A DNA stretch of 64,000 bases from Bacillus sp. SA1-12 (GTDB taxonomy: Bacteria > Bacillota > Bacilli > Bacillales > Bacillaceae). The notes under the pieces were generated by a model. That model searched no databases. It was not told the origin of the DNA and saw nothing but the letters and a program-made list of their open reading frames with translations. Positions 52,989 through 61,721 of this stretch are shown here, one piece after another. A program made the translations under genes and the position numbers. Numbering within the stretch: the stretch's first letter is position 1; every line of letters starts with the position of its first letter. The stretch covers positions 1-64,000 of the forward strand of contig NZ_LATZ01000007.1 of NCBI RefSeq assembly GCF_000981385.1. The letters run 5' to 3'.

Positions 52989-53349
52989 ATGGGACGTACT
53001 ATTAGCCACGTGCAAATTCCAGTTAAGCACCTTGAGAAGGCAATTGAATGGTATGGAAGGTATTTAGATTGTGAGCTGCTAGCGAAGTTTGACGATTTCG
53101 CAATAGTTAGATTTAACGGTGATCACATAAACATTTTTCTGTGGGACATCCGATGATACACATGCGGCATTTACTGTTAACGGACAGGTTTTTCCCACAA
53201 TTGGTTTCCAAGTGGAAGACATGAATTCTCTTTACAATCTTTTGGCTAAATCTGGAACTCAATTAGGAGATGTTGTTGAAGAGGATGGAAGGAAGTTCTT
53301 ATAGTTTTTCGATTTATATGGAAATATGCTAGTGGCACATACAGCATAA
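52989..53349 (+). pseudogene. VOC-family gene broken by a frameshift and a stop codon
   Basis: ATG at 52989 with GAGGAG ahead starts a VOC module (GRTISHVQIPVKHLEKAIEWYGRYLDCELLAKF), which stops at 53156 after FLWDIR. One frame over, the reading goes on as GTSDDTHAAFTVNGQVFPTIGFQVEDMNSLYNLLAKSGTQLGD, then an in-frame TAG follows GRKFL, and FFDLYGNMLVAHTA ends it. So at least one shift near 53145 and one nonsense change have broken the gene. The kept sequence suggests recent loss. Confidence 0.85.
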
Positions 53350-53466
53350 TAATAAATGAAACCGATAGGCTTGTTAAAGTAATTTTCATTGGGTGGATGT
53401 AATAAATCTATTTGAAGTTAAGAATGCTATTTTTAGCATTTTTCTATAAAGGGCAGGTAACTAAAT

Positions 53467-53943
53467 TTGATTAATAATTTGAATTATATAAAAGAGATGA
53501 GAAAGTATATTGGTCAAGAAACACTTTTAACAGTAGGATGTGGTGTCATTATAGAAGATAACGGTATGATATTGTTACAGCATCGTACAGATGAAGATAA
53601 TTGGTGTATCCCAGGTGGAATGATGGAAATAGGAGAAACATTCGAGGAAACTGCTAAGAGAGAAGTCTTTGAAGAAACAGGGCTCACAGTAAGTCATTTG
53701 GAATTGTTTGAGATCTATTCAGGTGAGCAATGTTTTGTTCAATATCCAAATGGTGACAAGGTATTTAGTGTGCAAGTTATCTTTATATCTAAACAATACA
53801 AAGGAAAGTTAAAACAAGTTGATATTGAAAGTAGTGAACACAGGTTTTTCGGGAAGGCTGATTTCCCTGTTCATATAAATCCACGACAAAAAGCGTTTAT
53901 ACATGACTGGGCAGAAGGTAAAGAATTACCAATCATAAAATAG
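53467..53943 (+). CDS. Nudix hydrolase
   Basis: A 158-residue Nudix enzyme with a complete Nudix box, GGMMEIGETFEETAKREVFEETGL (about 50-73; G-x5-E-x7-R-E-x2-E-E-x-G). The N-terminal YIKEMRKYIGQETLLTVGCGVII and QHRTDEDNWCIP are like the MutT/ADP-ribose-type subgroup. Substrate unknown. It starts at TTG 53467 after GGGCAGG. The next 340 bases (53944-54283) hold only short broken frames, e.g. 54123-54206. Confidence 0.87.
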   Translation: MINNLNYIKEMRKYIGQETLLTVGCGVIIEDNGMILLQHRTDEDNWCIPGGMMEIGETFEETAKREVFEETGLTVSHLELFEIYSGEQCFVQYPNGDKVFSVQVIFISKQYKGKLKQVDIESSEHRFFGKADFPVHINPRQKAFIHDWAEGKELPIIK

Positions 53944-54283
53944 CCTATAACACATTGGACTCTTCTTTACTAATGTCTGCTATGCTTCAATCACGAGGGA
54001 TCGTTTTTTCTACTATAAGTAGTTTAGAAGGTAGTTCAATATAGAATGCATATCAGAGGAGAGGATGGATATTGAATAGACTAGATTTTATTATTGTCAC
54101 TATTAAAAAAGACGATTAAGAAGCATGGCAACGATGATCCTTACTTTAGGTCTAGCTTGTTTAATTATTGTTTTATTGATAATGGGAAACCTATTTACAT
54201 TTACATAAAACGATTATCAAAGTAAGGACTATTTTATATAGATCACTTCTTTTAAAGATGCTGTAGGAGTTGATAAATCAAAT

Positions 54284-54826
54284 ATGAACTTAATCATCAG
54301 ACAAGAAAAAGCAGAAGATTACGAAATAGTTAAAAGTGTCGTAAAGCTTGCATTTGCTGCTGCAGAACACAGTGATAAGAAAGAACATAAGTTAGTATCC
54401 CGGATCAGAAAATCCATTGCATTTATTCCAGAATTATCATTAGTGGCATCAGATAAAGATCATAACAGAATTTTGGGACATATTCTTTTATCCAAGATAA
54501 ACATTTGTAACGATGATCAAATAGTAGAATCACTTTCCCTTGCACCAGTCTCTGTCTTGCCGGAGTATCAAAATAAAGGGATAGGGAGGTTATTAATTAC
54601 CGAAGCTTTGAAAAAAGCGAAAGAACTTGGTTACAGCTCGGTTGTGGTCTTGGGGCATCCAGAGTATTATCCAAAGTTTGGCTTTAAAAAAGCATCCATA
54701 TGGGGGATTAAAGCACCCTTTGAAGTTCCGGATGAAGCTTTTATGGCAATAGAATTAAGTGATCATGCTCTTTTTAAGGCTTCAGGGGTAGTTGAATATC
54801 CAAGTGTGTTTTTTGAAAGTGACTAA
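54284..54826 (+). CDS. GNAT-family N-acetyltransferase (YhbS-like)
   Basis: A 180-residue acetyltransferase. LIIRQEKAEDYEIVKSVVKLAF at the start, GHILLSKINI (about 66-75), LAPVSVLPEYQNKGIGRLLITEAL (about 86-109) with the Q-N-K-G-I-G acetyl-CoA loop, and VVVLGHPEYYPKFGFKKAS mark the YhbS-like subgroup. Function unknown. Ribosome-binding site AGGAG lies upstream. Followed by a terminator. Confidence 0.88.
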   Translation: MNLIIRQEKAEDYEIVKSVVKLAFAAAEHSDKKEHKLVSRIRKSIAFIPELSLVASDKDHNRILGHILLSKINICNDDQIVESLSLAPVSVLPEYQNKGIGRLLITEALKKAKELGYSSVVVLGHPEYYPKFGFKKASIWGIKAPFEVPDEAFMAIELSDHALFKASGVVEYPSVFFESD

Positions 54827-54839
54827 ATTTAATTATTAG

Positions 54840-54874
54840 AAAAGGCCCGTCATTCCGTTATGACGAGCTTTTTA
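54840..54874 (+). terminator. Terminator after the GNAT gene
   Basis: AAAAGGCCCGTCAT pairs with ATGACGAGCTTTTT around TCCGTT. T run present. Confidence 0.8.
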
Positions 54875-54901
54875 ACATCGATTTCTATTAATGATGGAAA
54901 T

Positions 54902-55441
54902 TTAATTGATCGGATCTTTTTCAAAGCTCTTATTAAAAATGATGTTCAGCACTGCTTTACCATCATTTGGGCAGCCGCTTGTTAGGTCAGCGGGGAATAG
55001 AGAGAAAAACACAAAGTAAACAGAAAAATAAACAAACTGATACAGAAAAATATTAGGGTTAAGGATATTCTGAAGAATTAAGCTGTTAACGAGAATAATG
55101 GTGAGAATGTTAAAAATAGAACCGCCCAGATATACAAGAACCCACTTCACTCTGCCATTCCTCTTTTGATGTAATGCTTTATATTTACACCAACCATCAA
55201 AGAAATAAACCTTTCTTATATAAAATGGCCCTATTCGGCAAAGCAGATTTCCTGTACCAATATGGATATCCACGTTACAGCCAAAGAGCTTTGCAAAAAA
55301 GAGATGGCCAACTTGATGTATAATGGTCACTAGCGGAAATACAAAAAAAAGGGAAAGAAAGAATTTCCCCATGTCGTCAAATCCGAACACGTTAATCATC
55401 CTTTTGCATAATGGCCTTAAAATGTACCTTCCCACTATCAT
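54902..55441 (-). CDS. M50-like membrane protein with degenerate HQVGH motif
   Basis: A 179-residue protein with about four membrane helices. The first carries TIIHQVGHLFFAKLFGC (residues 39-55): His42-Gln-Val-Gly-His46 where site-2-type metalloproteases have HExxH, the catalytic Glu being Gln (CAA). A later PADLTSGCPNDGKAVL stretch resembles the NPxxDG motif that supplies the third metal ligand. The layout matches M50/DUF3267-like proteins, but catalysis is doubtful. No clear partner nearby. The minus-strand start at 55441 has only a weak ribosome-binding site. Confidence 0.7.
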   Translation of the reverse strand: MIVGRYILRPLCKRMINVFGFDDMGKFFLSLFFVFPLVTIIHQVGHLFFAKLFGCNVDIHIGTGNLLCRIGPFYIRKVYFFDGWCKYKALHQKRNGRVKWVLVYLGGSIFNILTIILVNSLILQNILNPNIFLYQFVYFSVYFVFFSLFPADLTSGCPNDGKAVLNIIFNKSFEKDPIN

Positions 55442-55691
55442 TAGAAATAAAACATATAAATAAGATAGATTTTGGATTCTAAACTAAAAGGGCAGCTCCA
55501 AATAAACACTGAGATTCTTGGATAATTAGAGAGAGATGGTATTCATATGCTAGTAAACTTGCATTCTTCTTATATATGAAGGTGCCTTTTTCCATTTGCA
55601 CTAAATAAGTTCTATTAGAAAATTTTTATTTACATTTTCTGGATTGGTGTTATCATCTTTTTAAGAATATAAGAGCACAAGGAGATCATTA

Positions 55692-56495
55692 ATGGATATT
55701 ATTATTGGCATCATTCTGGGAATCGTTGAAGGATTAACAGAATTTGCTCCGGTATCTTCAACTGGGCATATGATCTTAGTAGGTCATTTATTGGGATTTG
55801 ATGGAACAGTAAGAGCAACTACTTTTGAGGTAATTGTTCAATTAGGCTCTATTCTTGCCGTAGTTTTCGTTTTTTGGAAACGAATATTAAGTATTCTAGG
55901 TTTGTATAAAATGGAAGCCAAAGAACAGGGTGCAGGGAAGCTAAGATATACACATATTTTAATTGGAATTCTGCCGTTTTTTATATTTGGTGCAATCTTT
56001 TATGATTTTATAAAAGGTCTATTTTCCCCGCAAATCGTGGTTATTTCACTCATAGCAGGAGGGGTTCTCATGTTAGCTGCAGAGTTTTTACGAACCCCAA
56101 AACCGAATGCTATGACATTAGATCAAATTACATATAAACAAGCATTGGGTATGGGATTGTTTCAATGTTTTGCATTAATTCCTGGTTTCTCTAGAATGGG
56201 CGCCACCCTTTCTGGCGGGTTGTTAATCGGGATGAATCACAAAACTGCCTCTGAATTTAGCTTTATTATGGCTGTGCCGATCATGGTTGCTGCTTCTGGA
56301 AAAGATTTATTAGAGAACTGGAGCCATCTCAGTGTTAGTGATCTCCCATTATTTATTACAGGTTTCTTAACAGCATTTATTGTAGCGTTAATTGCTATTA
56401 AGTTTTTCTTAAACTTAATTAATAAGATAAAATTGGTGCCCTTTGCATTATATCGTTTTGTACTCGCAATTTTAGTTTGGATTTTTATTCTCTGA
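55692..56495 (+). CDS. uppP: Undecaprenyl-diphosphatase UppP/BacA
   Basis: A 267-residue membrane phosphatase that recycles undecaprenyl pyrophosphate to the phosphate form, feeding cell-wall synthesis and giving some bacitracin resistance. The motif GIVEGLTEFAPVSSTGHMILVGHLLGF (about 10-36) holds the catalytic Glu and Ser; PGFSRMGATLSGGLL (about 169-183) holds the essential Arg. Eight or so helices. CAAGGAGATCATTA precedes the ATG. Bacilli often carry several copies, so this is probably an accessory one. Confidence 0.95.
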   Translation: MDIIIGIILGIVEGLTEFAPVSSTGHMILVGHLLGFDGTVRATTFEVIVQLGSILAVVFVFWKRILSILGLYKMEAKEQGAGKLRYTHILIGILPFFIFGAIFYDFIKGLFSPQIVVISLIAGGVLMLAAEFLRTPKPNAMTLDQITYKQALGMGLFQCFALIPGFSRMGATLSGGLLIGMNHKTASEFSFIMAVPIMVAASGKDLLENWSHLSVSDLPLFITGFLTAFIVALIAIKFFLNLINKIKLVPFALYRFVLAILVWIFIL

Positions 56496-56537
56496 AGGTA
56501 ATGAATCGAAAGAGTTCTTTGAAAAGGGGATAAATAG

Positions 56538-57167
56538 ATGGAAATGGAACAATTAAAAATTTTTGACGATGACAGAATGCAAATCGGCGTTGCTTCCCGA
56601 AAGGATGTACATAGAGTCGGATATTGGCATGAAGCGTTTCATTGCTGGTTCATTACAAATGAAGAAGGAATCGATTCTATTTATTTACAACTGCGCAGCG
56701 AAACAAAAAAAGACTATCCCAATTTATTGGATATAACGGCTGCTGGACATTTACTCGCTGATGAAACGGTTAAGGATGGAGTAAGGGAAATAAAAGAAGA
56801 AATAGGAATTGATGTTGCTTTTGAAGAATTAGTACCATTAGGAATCATTGATTATTGTGTGATAAAAGATCATTTTATTGATAAGGAATTAGCTAACACT
56901 TTTCTATATAAAAGTGATCATACATTCGATGACTTTACACTTCATACTGAAGAAGTTTCAGGTATTATGAAAGCTAAATTCAAGGACTTTACTGATCTTT
57001 GGCAAGGTGAAAAAGAAATAATTGAAGTCAGGGGATTTGAAATCAATCATAAAGGCAAAAAGAATGTGCTTGAAGAATATGTAGGAAGGAATAAATTTGT
57101 TCCACATCCACCTTCATACTATCAAAAAATAATTGAAAAGATAAACGAACAGATTAAAAAGAAGTAA
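56538..57167 (+). CDS. Nudix hydrolase (Idi-like)
   Basis: A 209-residue Nudix protein resembling isopentenyl-diphosphate isomerase-type and YfcD-like enzymes: HRVGYWHEAFHCWFIT (about 26-41), the box GHLLADETVKDGVREIKEEIGI (about 74-95), GIIDYCVIKDHFIDKELANTFLY. These act on nucleotides or prenyl diphosphates. Gene follows uppP after 40 bases and may share its transcript. AAAGGGGAT precedes the ATG. Confidence 0.87.
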   Translation: MEMEQLKIFDDDRMQIGVASRKDVHRVGYWHEAFHCWFITNEEGIDSIYLQLRSETKKDYPNLLDITAAGHLLADETVKDGVREIKEEIGIDVAFEELVPLGIIDYCVIKDHFIDKELANTFLYKSDHTFDDFTLHTEEVSGIMKAKFKDFTDLWQGEKEIIEVRGFEINHKGKKNVLEEYVGRNKFVPHPPSYYQKIIEKINEQIKKK

Positions 57168-57214
57168 TCATATAAGATTCGGTCTTGCTTTTTGTGGAGG
57201 TGAACGTTTTATCG

Positions 57215-57403
57215 ATGAGCATTTTTATGTACATTAGTATTTACTTCATGCCAATCCTAGCAATTATATTTTGTCTTAATCTTGTAGAGATCATAAAAAA
57301 AGTAAAGAAAGATCAACCTACCGCGAGTAATACCTTCTGGTTAACAACCTCTTTTCTATTCATTGTATGGAGTATTGCCGTTACAGCTTATTTAAGTGCA
57401 TAA
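57215..57403 (+). CDS. Small two-helix membrane protein
   Basis: ATG at 57215, 62 residues: hydrophobic helix 1 (about 3-24), a charged loop KKVKKDQPTAS, helix 2 (about 38-60). GGAGG is at 57196-57200, which is 14 bases away, so the true start may be earlier. It lies close behind the Nudix gene on the same strand. Family not recognised. Confidence 0.55.
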   Translation: MSIFMYISIYFMPILAIIFCLNLVEIIKKVKKDQPTASNTFWLTTSFLFIVWSIAVTAYLSA

Positions 57404-57524
57404 AATGAATATTACTCGTATGTAAAAAGCTTGGAAAGAGTCTATTAGAAAGAGAATTCTTATTTAGATCATAGATTTGTATAAGGTATGGGCGAAGGAA
57501 AAAACGAAATCAGGTGGTGCTAAT

Positions 57525-58556
57525 ATGTTGATTAAACCAAAGGGCTTGCAGCCTGGAGATCTTGTTGCGACAGTCAGTCCGTCGTGGGGAGGAGCGGGTG
57601 ATCCTGAAATAAGATGGCGTTATGAGCAAGGTGTAAAGAGACTAGAAGAAGTATTTGGCCTTATTGTTGTTCCTATGCCGAATAGCTTGAAGGGGGGAGA
57701 CTATCTTTATCACAACCCTCAAGCCCGTGCAGAAGATTTAATGACGGCCTTTAAAGATAAGAACATTAAGGGGATTTTTGCAAATATTGGCGGGGATGAT
57801 AGCATTCGCTTACTTCCGTATATTGATTTTGAGGTGATCCGTGCGAATCCGAAAATTTTTGTAGGTTATTCCGATGTGACCATTTCACATTTATTTTGCC
57901 ATAAAGCAGGGGTTTCCTCCTTTTATGGACCAGCTGTACTAGTTGATTTTGCTGAAAATGTGGAAATGGATCCGTATACGATTGAAATGGTAAAGCGAAC
58001 ATTATTCTCAAATGAAGTTATTGGTGATATTCAACCGGCTAAAGAATGGACGAGTGAGTACTTGGAATGGGATATAGCCAATAAGCACCAAAGACGTAAG
58101 ATGAAACAGAATGCTGGTTACGAGGTTCTTCAAGGTACCGGTGTCGTAAAAGGGCGTTTAATTGGCGGCTGTATTGAAGTTCTTGAGTTTGCAAAAGGCA
58201 CGGACATTTGGCCTGATCCTTCTTATTGGGAGGAGAGTATTCTTTTCTTCGAAACATCTGAGGAAAAGCCGGAGCCTAATCTTGTAAAGTATTGGCTGCG
58301 AAATTATGCGGCTCAAGGTATTCTGGAAAAAGCAAATGGCATTGTGTTTGGGAAACCACAAGACGAGAAATATTACGATGAATATAAAGAAGTGATCAAA
58401 ACGGTAATGAAGGAAAACAAGCTGGAAGAAATGCCAATCCTTTATAACTTGAATTTTGGCCATACCGAACCGAAATGTATGTTGCCGTATGGCGTAATAG
58501 CAGAAATAAATTGTGAGAAGGGGACTTTTTCTATTTTAGAGAATGGAGTGGAATAG
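57525..58556 (+). CDS. S66-family serine carboxypeptidase, MccF-like
   Basis: A 343-residue LD-carboxypeptidase-fold protein. LVATVSPSWGGAGDP (about 16-30), the nucleophile in FVGYSDVTISHLF (Ser near residue 114), GRLIGGCIEVLEFAKGTDIWPD (Glu), and YNLNFGHTEPKCMLPYG (His near residue 317) mark peptidase family S66. The W-x-x-x-x-E-x-F-F stretch and length fit the MccF branch, which splits aminoacyl-nucleotide antibiotics such as processed microcin C. AGGTGGTGCTA sets the ATG at 57525. Confidence 0.9.
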   Translation: MLIKPKGLQPGDLVATVSPSWGGAGDPEIRWRYEQGVKRLEEVFGLIVVPMPNSLKGGDYLYHNPQARAEDLMTAFKDKNIKGIFANIGGDDSIRLLPYIDFEVIRANPKIFVGYSDVTISHLFCHKAGVSSFYGPAVLVDFAENVEMDPYTIEMVKRTLFSNEVIGDIQPAKEWTSEYLEWDIANKHQRRKMKQNAGYEVLQGTGVVKGRLIGGCIEVLEFAKGTDIWPDPSYWEESILFFETSEEKPEPNLVKYWLRNYAAQGILEKANGIVFGKPQDEKYYDEYKEVIKTVMKENKLEEMPILYNLNFGHTEPKCMLPYGVIAEINCEKGTFSILENGVE

Positions 58557-58581
58557 TCGATAAAGGCAGAGGAGTAATCGA

Positions 58582-59406
58582 ATGAATTTGAAACAAAAAG
58601 CAATAGACTTAGCAGCAGTTTATAAACAAAACGTTAAAATCGAAGCCATTTTACTAGCTGGATCAGTATCAAGAAATTTGAATGACGAGCATTCAGATAT
58701 TGAAATACATATTTTGTGGGAGACACCGCCAGAGGATCAAGACCGCCATCTTCCTATTCAATTGGTTGGAGGGTCGATTTTAACCTATCATCCCTATGAG
58801 GAGGAAGAGTGGTCTGAATCCTTTCTAACGAAAGAAGGAATGAAAGTGGAAATAAGTAACTTTTTATCCTTTACTGTTGAACGTTTTATAAGTGATGTAG
58901 TGGACAGGTTTGAAACGAACTATGATAAGCAATGTGTGGTTGCTTCAATTCATGATGGTGTCATTCTTTACGGGGAAGAACAAATAAAGGAACTTAAAAA
59001 GAGAATTTCTGACTATCCTTTAGCACTTTCTAAACAAATGATTTCTGAAAATCTTTGGTTGGGAAATCGTTGGAATAATCGCAATGCCTTATTAAATCGG
59101 AAGGATTGGCTTATGCTCTATGAAGTGTTTTGCGAAGTGCAAAAAAAGTTGTTTGGTGTTTTGTTCGGCCTAAATCAAATGTATGTCCACCATCCTGCAT
59201 TTAAGTGGATGAATAACAATATTGAACAAATGACGATTAAACCTGAAAAGCTCTATGAGCGCATGAGTACTATTCTAATAGATTCTCCAGAAAACAGTGT
59301 AAAGGAATTGGAAGCCTTAATTGAAGAAGTACTTGTACTGGTTGAATCTTATATACCTGACTTAAACTTATGTGAGCAAAAGAATCAAATAAGATTTGCA
59401 AAATAG
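58582..59406 (+). CDS. Nucleotidyltransferase-domain protein (DUF4037-like)
   Basis: A 274-residue protein with a Pol-beta-type nucleotidyltransferase head: LLAGSVSRNLNDEHSDIEIHI (about 25-45), where Gly-Ser and the D-x-E acidic pair are the metal and nucleotide sites, followed by a helical DUF4037-like body (ISENLWLGNRWNNRNALLNRKDWLMLYEVF). It resembles aminoglycoside-adenylyltransferase-type enzymes in general, but the residues do not prove drug modification. Starts 26 bases after the S66 gene. Confidence 0.83.
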   Translation: MNLKQKAIDLAAVYKQNVKIEAILLAGSVSRNLNDEHSDIEIHILWETPPEDQDRHLPIQLVGGSILTYHPYEEEEWSESFLTKEGMKVEISNFLSFTVERFISDVVDRFETNYDKQCVVASIHDGVILYGEEQIKELKKRISDYPLALSKQMISENLWLGNRWNNRNALLNRKDWLMLYEVFCEVQKKLFGVLFGLNQMYVHHPAFKWMNNNIEQMTIKPEKLYERMSTILIDSPENSVKELEALIEEVLVLVESYIPDLNLCEQKNQIRFAK

Positions 59407-59568
59407 TGAAAGGTCAGCGAGGGATTAATTTGGCGAATTCTGAAGAGGGGATTGCGCTTTTTTGAACCTGATGATAATGGGGTTGGTCCATTTACTTATA
59501 TAAAACTTTACAAAATTTAATATGTATGAGCAACGTTGAGGAAGAATTTTAAACTTTGGGGTGATAAA

Positions 59569-59991
59569 GTGTCAATAAACGGACTAAACCATCTATTATT
59601 TTCCGTGTCTAATCTAGAGGATTCTATCAAATTTTATAAAAATGTGTTTGAGGCAAAGTTATTAGTGAAGGGGAGAAGCACTGCCTATTTTGATCTAAAC
59701 GGCATCTGGCTTGCTCTTAATGAAGAGAAGGATATTCCTCGCAATGAAATAACGGAATCATACACACATACTGCCTTTTCAATAGATGAAGCTGATTTTG
59801 ATCAGATATATGATAAACTAAAGGAATTAAATGTAAATATCCTGTCAGGCCGGCCGAGAGATAAACGAGATAAAAAATCAATTTATTTTACGGACCTGGA
59901 TGGCCATAAATTTGAATTTCATACAGGTTCGCTGCAAGACAGACTGGATTATTACAAACAGGAAAAGACACATATGGAGTTTTACGATTAA
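59569..59991 (+). CDS. fosB: FosB fosfomycin resistance thiol transferase
   Basis: A 140-residue VOC-type metalloenzyme opening the epoxide of fosfomycin with bacillithiol (or cysteine). Metal ligands His8 (GLNHLLFSV), His67 (SYTHTAFS) and Glu116 (HKFEFHTG) are all present and spaced as in Fos[35 protein letters not shown] matches the family's C-terminus. TTGGGGTGATAAA sets the GTG at 59569. It follows the nucleotidyltransferase gene by 160 bases. Confidence 0.92.
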   Translation: MSINGLNHLLFSVSNLEDSIKFYKNVFEAKLLVKGRSTAYFDLNGIWLALNEEKDIPRNEITESYTHTAFSIDEADFDQIYDKLKELNVNILSGRPRDKRDKKSIYFTDLDGHKFEFHTGSLQDRLDYYKQEKTHMEFYD

Positions 59992-60026
59992 AAAGTAATA
60001 ACTGGAAGGTGATTTGAGGGGAGAGT

Positions 60027-60692
60027 ATGGAAAAAAGACATCTTTTTTTGCTAGGGGGAAGTCCGCCGTTCGGTCATAAGCTTGGAAGTTTATTTGCAAA
60101 ATTAGCATTAAATGAACATGGCAAGGTAGCAATCTTATTTTTAGAGAGAGCTGGCTGGGAAGCGTATATGAGTAAATATACTTCTATCCTAAATCAAAAA
60201 GGGATAAAGGAATTTGTTTATCTGCCGATCAATACAGAATCAAAGAATAGGCTTCTCAAAGAACTGCGAACATGCACAGGAATGATTATTGGCGGAGGAA
60301 ATACTGAATTTTATCGTGATTATATTGTTGATACGCCAATTGGTTATTGTATAAAAGAGATGTACAACCAAGGGATCCCGGCAGCCGGCTTTTCAGCTGG
60401 TGCATTAATTAGCCCTGAACATTGTGTAATCCCTCCCATTGATAACCATCGAAATAAACATCTTTTTCTAAAAGGGTTAGGTCTCATCAAGGATTGCGTA
60501 ATAAGTGTTCACTTTTCGCAATGGAACGAAGAAAGAAATCTTAAAACAGCAATAGAAACAGCGAATGTTTCAATTGGTTTTGGGATTGATGATGAAGAAG
60601 GGTTATATTTTGAAAATGAGAACCTGACAGAAACAGAAGGTGACAACTTTTTTATTTATAAAAAGGGAAGATTTAGCTACCAAGTTCCTTAA
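60027..60692 (+). CDS. Peptidase S51 (peptidase E/cyanophycinase-like)
   Basis: A 221-residue protein of the class I glutamine amidotransferase-like fold, peptidase S51 group. FLLGGSPPFGHKLG at the start, MIIGGGNTEFYRDYI (about 87-101), the nucleophile elbow AAGFSAGALI (Ser near residue 120) and VHFSQWNEERNLK are the landmarks. Members split alpha-aspartyl dipeptides or related bonds. Substrate unknown. Ribosome-binding site GGAAGGTGATTTGAGG. Follows fosB by 35 bases. Confidence 0.85.
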   Translation: MEKRHLFLLGGSPPFGHKLGSLFAKLALNEHGKVAILFLERAGWEAYMSKYTSILNQKGIKEFVYLPINTESKNRLLKELRTCTGMIIGGGNTEFYRDYIVDTPIGYCIKEMYNQGIPAAGFSAGALISPEHCVIPPIDNHRNKHLFLKGLGLIKDCVISVHFSQWNEERNLKTAIETANVSIGFGIDDEEGLYFENENLTETEGDNFFIYKKGRFSYQVP

Positions 60693-60730
60693 CTTCAGCA
60701 CATAAACATTTCCAAAGGGAGAAATTTTTT

Positions 60731-60826
60731 ATGAAACGAATTAATTACTCGATACAGTTAGTAAATCTGATAGAGCCTGTATCGAGGTTAACCAAGTATC
60801 TGTCAGTTAACTGTATCGTTCACTAA
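60731..60826 (+). CDS. 31-codon open frame overlapping inverted repeats (possible leader peptide)
   Basis: ATG at 60731 with AAAGGGAG nine to fourteen bases ahead. It encodes MKRINYSIQLVNLIEPVSRL and a further eleven residues, stopping 28 bases before the methyltransferase gene. The frame overlaps three CGATACAG/CTGTATCG sites. It could be a leader peptide or a chance frame. Confidence 0.3.
   Translation: MKRINYSIQLVNLIEPVSRLTKYLSVNCIVH
60750..60818. promoter_or_regulatory. Three CGATACAG/CTGTATCG motifs before the methyltransferase gene
   Basis: CGATACAG at 60750-60757, CTGTATCG at 60777-60784 and CTGTATCG at 60811-60818. The first and second form an inverted pair; GTTAAC occurs near 60787 and 60805. 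They look like protein-binding sites or an RNA hairpin; no matching regulator gene is next to them. Confidence 0.45.
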
Positions 60827-60854
60827 GAATAAAACAAGTGGGGGAATAGTTAGT

Positions 60855-61619
60855 ATGAATTCAAATAAATTGAAAAAAGAATGGCTGGAATATGAAAACA
60901 TTCCATTTAAGGGTTGGGATTTCTCTTATATAAAGGATAGCTGGGAAAATGGACCTCTTCCTTGGAATTATGCAGAAATCGTAAAGAAGTATTTATCTTC
61001 CGATTTAGAATTACTCGATATGGGTACTGGCGGAGGAGAATTTCTCCTATCTTTACATCATCCTTATGAAAAAACATCGGTAACAGAAGGCTGGGAACCT
61101 AATATTAATCTTTTAAAGAGCAAGTTGGTTCCTCTAGGCGTAAAACTAGCTCCGATCAGCGACGATGATATCATTGATTTTCCAGACAATCATTTTGATC
61201 TTGTCATTAATAGGCATGAATCCTTTCATGTTGAAGAAGTAAAAAGAGTCCTTACACCTAATGGTGTGTTCATAACTCAGCAGGCGGGCGGAAAAAATGG
61301 AAACCGATTATCAAATATGCTTATTCCAAACTTTGTTCCAAAATACGAAACCTTGAATTTGGAGAATACGTTACGAGAGCTAAAAGAGCATAAATTTGAG
61401 ATTATGTTGGCTAATGAATCCTTCCCATATCAAAAGTTTTTTAATATGGAAGCACTTATTTATTATGCGAAAGTGATAGAGTGGGAGTTTCCAGGGTTTA
61501 CTGTAGAAGGTCACTTTAATCAGCTGTTGAATGCGTATGAAGAGTTAATAAGAAATGGTTATGTATTAAACTATGAGCACCGATTTGTAATTGTTGCGGT
61601 TAATCATAAAAAAGATTAA
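60855..61619 (+). CDS. Class I SAM-dependent methyltransferase
   Basis: A 254-residue methyltransferase. Motif I is ELLDMGTGGGEFLL (about 51-64), followed by VTEGWEPNINLLKSKL (acidic residue for SAM ribose), ISDDDIIDFPDNHFDLVINRHESFHVEEVKRVLTPNGVF and QQAGGKNG. The family is the UbiE/rRNA-like small-molecule group; substrate unknown. GTGGGGGAATAG lies before the ATG. The region upstream has inverted repeats, suggesting control at this start. Confidence 0.88.
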   Translation: MNSNKLKKEWLEYENIPFKGWDFSYIKDSWENGPLPWNYAEIVKKYLSSDLELLDMGTGGGEFLLSLHHPYEKTSVTEGWEPNINLLKSKLVPLGVKLAPISDDDIIDFPDNHFDLVINRHESFHVEEVKRVLTPNGVFITQQAGGKNGNRLSNMLIPNFVPKYETLNLENTLRELKEHKFEIMLANESFPYQKFFNMEALIYYAKVIEWEFPGFTVEGHFNQLLNAYEELIRNGYVLNYEHRFVIVAVNHKKD

Positions 61620-61721
61620 GTTCATCCTTTTTCTAAAATCGTTCATTGGAAGACCATCAAATGAAACTTTTTTTAGGAAGATCCCGTATTATGATTTATT
61701 AAAAGTAAAAGGATGATGACG

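Noticed and set aside
54132..54206. Short hydrophobic frame (MATMILTLGLACLIIVLLI...)
   Set aside because: Only about 25 codons and no ribosome-binding site; an alternative frame over the same bases looks as plausible, so neither is supported.
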